A program made the position numbers and the translations under genes. The notes below the pieces were generated by a model. That model had not been told where the DNA came from and made no database searches. It saw only the letters and a list, made by a program, of their open reading frames with translations. DNA of 12,365 nt from Gammaproteobacteria bacterium (GTDB lineage: Bacteria; Pseudomonadota; Gammaproteobacteria; Eutrophobiales; Eutrophobiaceae), in assembly GCA_016198885.1 (NCBI GenBank), contig JACQHV010000259.1, forward strand, positions 1-12,365. The letters run 5' to 3'. Positions 7,147 to 12,365 of the stretch are shown one piece after another (the stretch's first letter is position 1; every line of letters begins with the position of its first letter).

Positions 7147-7878
7147 ATGCGAATGACCAGAATATATTTGGATCAATCTTTACATCCTGGTGCAATATGT
7201 TTACTGCTGAATGATGCAGCCCATCATATCGCACATGTCTTACGTATGAGGACAGGTGAGCGTATTGTCCTGTTTAACGGTAAGGGGGGGCAATATGATG
7301 CGGAGATCCTGCGTATCAATAAACGCAATGTTGAGGTACAGGTTGGCGCTCATTCTGATGAAGAGCGGGAATCACGGCTTGCTATAACACTGGCGCAGGG
7401 AATTTCCCGGAGCCAGCGCATGGACCACACCCTGCAGAAGGCGGTGGAGCTCGGTGTAAAACAGATTGTTCCTGTATTCAGCGAATACGGTAATGTCAAA
7501 CTGAATGGCAACCAGCAGGAAAAGCGCTATCAACACTGGAGCAAAATCATCATCAACGCATGTGAACAATGCGGTCGTAATCGACTTCCCCTGCTCACAT
7601 TTCCCCGGACGTTAGCCGACTGGCTGAATGAAGATGACAATGAATTAAAATTGATCCTGCATCCCGGCACAACATTCCGCTTGTCTCAACTCAACGCACC
7701 TGAACATACTCTTACTCTTTTGGCAGGATCTGAAGGAGGTTTCAGTGATGCTGAAATTTCACTTGCACAACGAAAGGGCTATCAGGTTGTGGCGCTTGGA
7801 CCGCGTATTTTGCGTACCGAAACAGCCGCCTTAGTGGCCATCAGCGCCTGCCAGACATTGTGGGGTGATATATCGTAG
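7147..7878 (+). CDS. rsmE: 16S rRNA (uracil(1498)-N(3))-methyltransferase
   Basis: RsmE methylates N3 of U1498 in helix 44 of 16S rRNA, using S-adenosylmethionine. The 243-residue protein has the N-terminal PUA-like part (MRMTRIYLDQ, HHIAHVLRMRTGE 26-38) and the C-terminal SPOUT domain with a trefoil knot. Typical signatures are RMDHTLQKAVELGV (91-104), ACEQCGRNRLP (138-148), GSEGGFSDAEI (194-204) and LGPRILRTETAAL (218-230). ATG 7147 gives the family-like MR.TRIY start; TTG 7141 and ATG 7153 are alternatives. It lies 9 bases after bioA and is likely co-transcribed with it. A run of seven G (7284-7290) falls in the coding region but the frame is intact. The CsrB-like RNA region begins just after its stop. 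Confidence 0.94.
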   Translation: MRMTRIYLDQSLHPGAICLLLNDAAHHIAHVLRMRTGERIVLFNGKGGQYDAEILRINKRNVEVQVGAHSDEERESRLAITLAQGISRSQRMDHTLQKAVELGVKQIVPVFSEYGNVKLNGNQQEKRYQHWSKIIINACEQCGRNRLPLLTFPRTLADWLNEDDNELKLILHPGTTFRLSQLNAPEHTLTLLAGSEGGFSDAEISLAQRKGYQVVALGPRILRTETAALVAISACQTLWGDIS

Positions 7879-7920
7879 GAAACTCTGAACAAGGCCTTTG
7901 CGGTCATAGCGGTGCAAACG

Positions 7921-8160
7921 ACCCACAGGACGCTTACAGGGATGTAGGTGGTAGACAATGTCTGGAACAAATTGTCGAAGTTGGGAAATGTCATGAAACG
8001 CCTGTATGGATACAGGCGGTACGATTACATGGATGTAATCGGTAGAGTCGAGTCGGGACGCCTACAGGGATGTAGGTGGTAGAGTAATGCAGGAAGCAAT
8101 TACCGAACGGAGACCGAGAGCGACGCAGGATGCCAAAGCCGAGGACATGGAGTCTGTAGT
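7921..8160 (+). ncRNA. Candidate CsrB/RsmZ-like CsrA-sequestering small RNA
   Basis: The plus strand holds 13 GGA triplets in 240 bases (about 4 expected by chance), and at least six lie in apical loops. Hairpins with loop GGA are: 7931-7950 (ACAGGGATGT core), 7954-7976 (CTGGAA in loop), 7999-8018 (8-bp stem, loop TGGA), 8022-8041 (8-bp stem, loop TGGA), 8059-8078 (ACAGGGATGT core) and 8084-8103 (loop AGGAA). Two shorter ones are at 8125-8133 (CAGGATG) and 8144-8154 (loop ATGGA). ACAGGGATGT is an exact fit to the SELEX consensus for CsrA binding, ACARGGAUGU, and CAGGATG is the repeated motif of E. coli CsrB. CsrB/RsmZ RNAs antagonise CsrA/RsmA by binding many dimers. The ends are uncertain: I see no convincing promoter, no GacA/UvrY box and no T-tract terminator. 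It could instead be the 3' UTR of rsmE or a leader of gshA acting as a sponge. Confidence 0.68.
7928..8083 (+). repeat. Near-identical 28-base hairpin units within the RNA
   Basis: Bases 7928-7955 and 8056-8083 (128 bases apart) are identical except for one position (T7934 versus C8062). The change turns a G-U pair into a G-C pair, so the stem is preserved. Between them, hairpins at 7999-8018 and 8022-8041 keep the same loop and flanking GGTA but have unrelated stem sequences, which points to selection on structure. Confidence 0.8.
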
Positions 8161-8297
8161 GACCGGTATCCAGTATATAATTGTTTTGAATGGAGTCCTG
8201 CTATTACCGGAATGACAAATCTAGAAAAGTCGGGACTTAATCAGAGGTTCCCCTGGTATTTATGTTGTAAACTAGAGAAATAAACAAATTACGCCGG
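8161..8297. other. Remaining intergenic stretch before gshA
   Basis: This stretch lacks the dense hairpins of the preceding 240 bases but still carries GGA at 8192, 8209 and 8233. An ACCGGTA (8162-8168) and TACCGG (8205-8210) could pair over a long range. A weak GGGA/TCCC stem (8232-8251) lacks a following T tract. No clear gshA promoter was seen. Confidence 0.4.
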
Positions 8298-8303
8298 ATG
8301 ATC

Positions 8304-9584
8304 ATGTCTACACAACCTGTTCCTCATCTTACCACTGCTCTGAGTGGACCGTTGTATCGAGTGGAAAGCCATATCCAGGAACATCAATCGGATATTGAAT
8401 CCTGGTTTCGCAGCAAGTGGCGCCAGACGTCTGCGCCGTTTTATGCCTCGGTAGACATACGCAATGCCGGTTTCAAGATTGCGCCCGTGGATACCAATCT
8501 CTTCCCGGCGGGTTTTAATAATCTGAATCCCGCCTTTCAATTTTTGTGTATTCAATCGGTACAGCAGGCGATTGAGGGCATGGATATCAAAATTGACCGT
8601 ATTTTGATTATTCCGGAAAACCATACCCGTAATAAGTTTTATCTTGAGAACCTGGCGGCATTGCAGGAGATTGTGGAAAAGGCCGGTTTCGAAGTCCGGC
8701 TGGGATCAATACTGCAGAATCTTGATAAGTCAATGGGTATACAGCTTTCGTCCGGGCGTTCACTGCATATTGAGCCATTGGTGCGTGAGGATAATCGTAT
8801 ACGGGTGGATGGATTTATCCCGGACTTCGTGATCCTGAATAATGATCTGTCCTCCGGGCGTCCTGCATTGCTGGAGGACCTGGGGCAACGCATAACACCT
8901 TCGTTGCAGATGGGCTGGACAAACCGTTTGAAGTCCGTTCATTTCACGCATTATCAGACAGTCGCAGAAGAATTTGCCACGCATGTTGATATTGATCCGT
9001 GGCTGATTACTCCCATGTTCAGAAATTGCGGTGAAATTGATTTCATGAAACGCGAAGGCGAGGCTTGCCTGTTAAAACAAATCGAAGGTCTCCTTGGGGC
9101 AATTCAGAAAAAATATGATGAATATGATGTGAAGTGCCAGCCCTTTGTCATGGTCAAGGCGGAAACCGGTACGTATGGCATGGGGGTGATGACGATTAAA
9201 TCACCCGATGAAATCAGCTCACTGAATCGCAAGCAACGCACGAGCATGGCCACTATCAAGGAAGGACAAAAGGTCAGCAAGGTTCTCATTCAGGAGGGAG
9301 TATATACTCATGAAACCTGGGGTGATGCGGGAATGGTGGCGGAGCCGGTAGTTTATATGATAGGTCATAATGTTGTAGGAGGTTTTTACCGGGTGCATAC
9401 CACACGTGCGGCTGATGAAAATCTCAATTCTCCCGGGATGCGGTTTGAACCGCTTGCCTTCGATGATTGCTGTATTTCCCCTGAGAAAAGCATGGCGCCG
9501 GACGCGCATCCCAACCGGTTTTACGCCTATGGGGTCATTGCACGGCTGGCGTTACTCGCTGCGGCCCGGGAAATGGCCATTTAG
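8304..9584 (+). CDS. gshA: Glutamate--cysteine ligase, proteobacterial GshA type
   Basis: This enzyme joins L-glutamate and L-cysteine with ATP, the first step of glutathione synthesis. The 426-residue protein belongs to the GshA class seen in beta- and many chemolithotrophic gammaproteobacteria, distinct from the E. coli enzyme. Recognisable blocks are VPHLTTALSGPL (6-17), NAGFKIAPVDTNLFPAGFNN (54-73), IPENHTRN (103-110), VKAETGTYGMGVM (284-296), LNRKQR (307-312), QEGVYT (330-335), AEPVVYMI (346-353) and NRFYAYGVIARLALLAA (404-420). I chose ATG 8304, which has GGA five bases upstream; ATG 8298 would add two residues and has no ribosome binding site. It is not followed by gshB, which often accompanies this class; the next gene is convergent algR, 42 bases away. 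The candidate CsrA-sponge RNA lies directly upstream. Confidence 0.92.
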   Translation: MSTQPVPHLTTALSGPLYRVESHIQEHQSDIESWFRSKWRQTSAPFYASVDIRNAGFKIAPVDTNLFPAGFNNLNPAFQFLCIQSVQQAIEGMDIKIDRILIIPENHTRNKFYLENLAALQEIVEKAGFEVRLGSILQNLDKSMGIQLSSGRSLHIEPLVREDNRIRVDGFIPDFVILNNDLSSGRPALLEDLGQRITPSLQMGWTNRLKSVHFTHYQTVAEEFATHVDIDPWLITPMFRNCGEIDFMKREGEACLLKQIEGLLGAIQKKYDEYDVKCQPFVMVKAETGTYGMGVMTIKSPDEISSLNRKQRTSMATIKEGQKVSKVLIQEGVYTHETWGDAGMVAEPVVYMIGHNVVGGFYRVHTTRAADENLNSPGMRFEPLAFDDCCISPEKSMAPDAHPNRFYAYGVIARLALLAAAREMAI

Positions 9585-9626
9585 CAGGTTGCTGAATAAC
9601 AGAGATGTAAAGCAAGCTGTTAAATA

Positions 9627-10367
9627 TCAATGTTTCGAAGGTTTAATGATTTTTCTGACATGGCTGATATGCCGGCGGCTGACCTGTAATTCGGCCGGTA
9701 TACCACGTAACAATACAGTTACATTTCCTTCATTATCTTTTTTCAGGGCCTCGATATACTGAAGTGCAATAAGGGCATTACGGTGGATCCGTATAAATTC
9801 CTTTTGAAACTCTGTTTCGAGAGACTTCAGTGATTCATTCAATAACAATTCGCCCCCCGGCCATACAGCAACAACGTATTTTTGCTCGGCCTTCAGATAG
9901 CGAATATCATTGACTGCAACAAGCTGAATATTGCCTGCCACGATGGCGCTCAGATGAGTACGTGGCCGGGCAATATTATCCTGCGCACGAAGTTCAACGA
10001 TGCGTGCGCGTTGGAGCACTCTGGCGCGTTGTAACGCCTGGTACAACCGTTCCTTGCGCACGGGCTTCAGCAGGTAATCCACAGCGCTGGTATCAAAGGC
10101 GTCCAGTGCGTGATCCTGATATGCGGTTGTAAAAATCACAGCAGGCGGTGTTTCAAGTCCTGACAGATGATGAGCCACTTCCAGTCCATCCATAAGAGGC
10201 ATGCGTATATCGAGTAAAACAACATCAGGGGATTCGTGTCTGACTTTCTCCAGTGCTGCGAGGCCATGTTCAGCTTCGCTGACCACATTGTCACTGTGTA
10301 ATTCCGCAATCAGGCTTCTCAGCCTTTGTCTGGCCAGTGCTTCATCATCAACGATCAGTATCTTCAT
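9627..10367 (-). CDS. algR: LytTR-type response regulator, AlgR-like
   Basis: The 246-residue cytoplasmic protein has a receiver domain (1-120) and a LytTR DNA-binding domain (about 137-242), the architecture of AlgR. Receiver residues are complete: acidic pair D7/D8, phosphoacceptor D53 in LLDIRMP, T80 and K101 (LLKP). LytTR hallmarks are DIRYLKAEQKYV (154-165), FIRIHRNALI (191-200) and SRRH (230-233). AlgR-type regulators bind DNA to control type IV pili, alginate and virulence genes in Pseudomonas; targets here are unknown. The ATG at 10367 lies inside the 3' end of the kinase gene (20-base overlap), so translation is probably coupled. A GTG at 10370 would add one residue. In Pseudomonas hemC follows algR; here convergent gshA follows. 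Confidence 0.9.
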   Translation of the reverse strand: MKILIVDDEALARQRLRSLIAELHSDNVVSEAEHGLAALEKVRHESPDVVLLDIRMPLMDGLEVAHHLSGLETPPAVIFTTAYQDHALDAFDTSAVDYLLKPVRKERLYQALQRARVLQRARIVELRAQDNIARPRTHLSAIVAGNIQLVAVNDIRYLKAEQKYVVAVWPGGELLLNESLKSLETEFQKEFIRIHRNALIALQYIEALKKDNEGNVTVLLRGIPAELQVSRRHISHVRKIIKPSKH

Positions 10368-11412
10368 CACGATAAGGGATTGTTATCCGGGCATGGTAGC
10401 GGCCATCCGCAATATGGGTATGTAATCTGGCCTCATTTCCAAAACAGGCGGAAAGCCGTTGTTGAACATTATCCTGCGCAAACTTGTTGCCCTCATGATG
10501 ATCAACGTGGCTTTGCTGCGGCAGAGGATTATCAATGCGGATTTCAAGAACATTTTCATGATATTCCCCGCTGATATGAATAGTGCCACCTTCCTGCAGG
10601 GGTTCAATGCCGTGATAAATGGCATTCTCAATCAGTGGTTGCAGTGTCAGTGCCGGCAACTGTGCATTACCGGGCAGTCGATCAATATCCCAGACAGTGT
10701 GTAGCCGGTCACCCAAACGATGGGACTCAATACGCAAATAATGCCGGCAGAGGGATAATTCCTCGTTCAGGGTTGCCAATCGTTTTGCTTCCTTGAGACT
10801 GACCCGTAACACCTCGGCGAGATCTTCAATGGCTTCCTCGGCCAGTGTTGGACGGGAACGGGTCAGACTGGCGATGGTATTCATGCAGTTAAACAGAAAA
10901 TGTGGCCGGATACGGGATTGCAGGGCCTGAATACGTGATTCGGCCTCTGATTCTATATTTCGCCGCCATTGATGCTGGATATAGAAATACCGGAGGGCGA
11001 GGGCGCTGACAATGGCGCTGATCCCCATACAACGCGACAGAAACAGACCATGTGATTGCACAGTAGCTATACCTCTTTCAGTCCATATATTAAAAAGTAA
11101 CCACCATGCGATTTCGGTAATGATGAGAGAAACGGCGAGTACCAGTAGATAACTCAAGGTGGCAGTCCAGTAGTCCGGCAGGGCATTGAGATAACGCCGG
11201 GTAATGCATAACATTGCCACACAGGACAAGGCAATCCACTGAATGAACAAAGAATTCAGCGCCAGGTCTGATACCCGGTCAGTGACATAGGCGGGCAGTG
11301 CCAGAGTTATCACGATGGCCAGAAGTTCCGCAATCAGGACGGCGACAAAAACCATCCGGACACCGCAAAAATCCGGCAGGAATGAACTCTGTTGGGACGG
11401 GTCTGGTTTCAT
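10348..11412 (-). CDS. algZ: LytS/FimS-type sensor histidine kinase, AlgZ-like
   Basis: The 354-residue inner-membrane protein has about four predicted transmembrane helices in its first 145 residues (about 18-41, 48-70, 83-108, 122-145). A His_kinase domain with RPHFLFNCMNTIASL (169-183) follows, where H171 is the phosphoacceptor-like histidine. An ATPase-like domain follows with the N-box LQPLIENAIYHG (257-268). The G-box region reads GNKFAQDNVQQRL (308-320), lacking the usual GxGxGLxN glycines, so ATP binding may be altered, as noted for the atypical AlgZ/FimS kinases. It pairs with algR, which overlaps its 3' end, and is divergent from argH, as in Pseudomonas. There, AlgZ and AlgR control twitching motility and alginate; the signal sensed is unknown. 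Confidence 0.88.
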   Translation of the reverse strand: MKPDPSQQSSFLPDFCGVRMVFVAVLIAELLAIVITLALPAYVTDRVSDLALNSLFIQWIALSCVAMLCITRRYLNALPDYWTATLSYLLVLAVSLIITEIAWWLLFNIWTERGIATVQSHGLFLSRCMGISAIVSALALRYFYIQHQWRRNIESEAESRIQALQSRIRPHFLFNCMNTIASLTRSRPTLAEEAIEDLAEVLRVSLKEAKRLATLNEELSLCRHYLRIESHRLGDRLHTVWDIDRLPGNAQLPALTLQPLIENAIYHGIEPLQEGGTIHISGEYHENVLEIRIDNPLPQQSHVDHHEGNKFAQDNVQQRLSACFGNEARLHTHIADGRYHARITIPYRDEDTDR

Positions 11413-11451
11413 ATATCTTGAAAAAGGAAAATTTTTATCCAGACCTTACGT

Positions 11452-11457
11452 TATAAT
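11452..11457 (+). promoter_or_regulatory. Candidate -10 element for argH
   Basis: A perfect TATAAT lies 42 bases before the argH start in the 87-base gap shared with divergent algZ. The predicted start site is near 11464, giving a leader of about 36 bases. No clear -35 hexamer is seen, so the call is moderate. No equally good -10 was found for algZ on the other strand. Confidence 0.4.
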
Positions 11458-11499
11458 GCTGTCATTGCAAATAGCCAGAATTAAACAGTCGAAACGATA

Positions 11500-12365
11500 A
11501 TGACGTCAAAATCCAAAACAAAGCCCTGGAGCGGCCGTTTTTCTGCCCCGACTAATGCTTTTGTTGAACAGTTCACCCAATCTGTTACCTATGATTATCG
11601 TTTGTACCATTATGACATCATGGGCTCGATTGCTCACGCCTGCATGCTGGCTAAAGTGAGTGTGCTGACTGAGGAGGAATGCGCCCAGATTGTACGAGGG
11701 CTGGAAGCCATCGAGGCAGAAATCAAACAAAATAAATTCAATTGGGATACTGCGTTTGAAGATGTACATATGAATATCGAAGCAGCGCTGATTGCGCGGA
11801 TTGGTGATGTTGGCAAAAAGTTGCATACCGGCCGCTCACGCAATGATCAGGTCGCCACTGATCTGCGGCTTTATCTGCGTGCTGAAGTGGAAGCCATTTG
11901 TCAGTTAATAGAAAACATCATGTCTGCCCTGCTTGATCTCGCCGAGCAGGAGGCCGAAACGATCATGCCGGGTTTCACGCATCTGCAAACGGCACAACCG
12001 GTTACCTTCGGTCATCATATGCTGGCATGGTTTGAAATGTTGCATCGGGACAGGGCACGGCTCGCTGATTGCCAGCGGAGGATCAATGTATTGCCGCTGG
12101 GTGCGGGCGCGCTCGCGGGTACCAGTTATCCCATTGATCGTGCTCATACAGCAAAACTGCTCGGATTTGAGACCATTGCGGAAAATTCACTGGATGCCGT
12201 GAGCGATCGTGATTTTGCGATTGAATTCTGCAGTTGTGCCGCATTGATCATGATGCACCTGTCACGCTTTGCGGAAGAGCTGATATTGTGGTTGTCACAG
12301 CAATTTGGTTTTATTGATCTGGATGACGCCTGGTGCACTGGATCATCCATCATGCCGCAGAAGAA
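11500..12365 (+). CDS. argH: Argininosuccinate lyase (5' part, cut by the window edge)
   Basis: ArgH splits argininosuccinate into arginine and fumarate, the last step of arginine synthesis. The frame is open from ATG 11500 to the window end (288 full codons of an expected ~460). It shows the typical start KPWSGRFSAPTNAFVEQFTQ (8-27), AFEDVHMNIEAAL (85-97), GRSRNDQVATDLRL (111-124), GFTHLQTAQPVTFGHH (158-173) with the conserved histidine, LPLGAGALAGTSYPIDR (198-214), DAVSDRDFAIEF (232-243) and the beginning of the fumarase/lyase signature GSSIMPQK (281-288), which holds the catalytic serine. The window ends within this signature, so truncation is an edge effect, not a mutation. No strong ribosome binding site precedes the ATG. 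It is divergent from algZ. Confidence 0.96.
   Translation, partial: MTSKSKTKPWSGRFSAPTNAFVEQFTQSVTYDYRLYHYDIMGSIAHACMLAKVSVLTEEECAQIVRGLEAIEAEIKQNKFNWDTAFEDVHMNIEAALIARIGDVGKKLHTGRSRNDQVATDLRLYLRAEVEAICQLIENIMSALLDLAEQEAETIMPGFTHLQTAQPVTFGHHMLAWFEMLHRDRARLADCQRRINVLPLGAGALAGTSYPIDRAHTAKLLGFETIAENSLDAVSDRDFAIEFCSCAALIMMHLSRFAEELILWLSQQFGFIDLDDAWCTGSSIMPQK

Noticed and set aside
7861..7920. GacA/UvrY upstream box or promoter for the RNA
   Set aside because: TATATC at 7869-7874 lacks a usable -35, and no TGTAAG-N6-CTTACA palindrome was found in the preceding 200 bases.
7782..7994. 70-codon minus-strand frame crossing the rsmE end and the RNA region
   Set aside because: No domain features; it overlaps conserved rsmE codons and the hairpin array, which is better explained as plus-strand RNA.
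7928..8083. CRISPR array or mobile-element repeats
   Set aside because: Units are not regularly spaced with constant repeats; what is conserved is hairpin pairing and the GGA loop, and there are no cas genes or target-site duplications.
8232..8262. GGGA...TCCC stem as terminator of the RNA
   Set aside because: The stem is short, mismatched and not followed by a T run.
8289..8624. 111-codon minus-strand frame
   Set aside because: Antisense to the conserved N-terminal part of gshA, rich in Arg and without recognisable motifs.
12144..12353. Minus-strand frame at the window end
   Set aside because: Antisense to argH, whose family motifs are unambiguous.

Overview
The window looks like chromosomal DNA of a gammaproteobacterium. 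Three things point there. A gene for Rsd/AlgQ, an anti-sigma-70 factor I know only from Gammaproteobacteria, is present. An AlgZ/AlgR-type two-component pair lies divergent from argH, the arrangement found in Pseudomonas. The glutamate-cysteine ligase is of the proteobacterial GshA class common in beta- and chemolithotrophic gammaproteobacteria. Genus-level assignment is not possible from the sequence alone. No transposase, integrase, tRNA, rRNA or CRISPR array was seen.

Layout. Positions 1-262 are non-coding and carry a good sigma-54 (-24/-12) promoter. It serves a type IV prepilin-like gene (263-991) closed by a strong intrinsic terminator (1068-1097). Next is an orphan ABC ATPase (1134-1853) whose stop is followed at once by a well-positioned start with only an 8-codon reading frame. 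Convergent to it is a YpsA-related SLOG protein annotated in its family as a putative molybdenum carrier (1892-2365, minus). A DUF4124 secreted protein (2462-2986) converges on a membrane-anchored Hanks-type Ser/Thr kinase with C-terminal TPR-like repeats (3009-4436, minus). Divergent from the kinase are a lipoprotein of unknown function (4466-5137) and rsd (5198-5638). Then come bioA (5791-7137) and rsmE (7147-7878), probably one transcript.

The 425-base gap between rsmE and gshA is the most interesting part. From about 7921 to 8160 the plus strand is packed with small hairpins presenting GGA in their loops. Several match the known CsrA/RsmA high-affinity site (ACARGGAUGU). I read this as an unannotated CsrB/RsmZ-type small RNA that would sequester the translational regulator CsrA/RsmA. 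Neither its promoter nor a terminator is clear.

After gshA (8304-9584) the LytTR response regulator algR (9627-10367, minus) overlaps the 3' end of its histidine kinase algZ (10348-11412, minus). The start of argH (11500 to the window edge) lies divergent; it is truncated by the edge just inside its MPQKKN signature.

How they may work together. BioA (biotin), ArgH (arginine), GshA (glutathione) and RsmE (16S rRNA methylation) are housekeeping. Around them sit several global or surface-lifestyle regulators: sigma-54 control of a pilin-like gene, AlgZ/AlgR, Rsd, a Ser/Thr kinase and the candidate CsrA-sponge RNA. In Pseudomonas the AlgZ/R, Rsd/AlgQ and Rsm systems act on overlapping surface and stress programmes. 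A functional link here is inference only.
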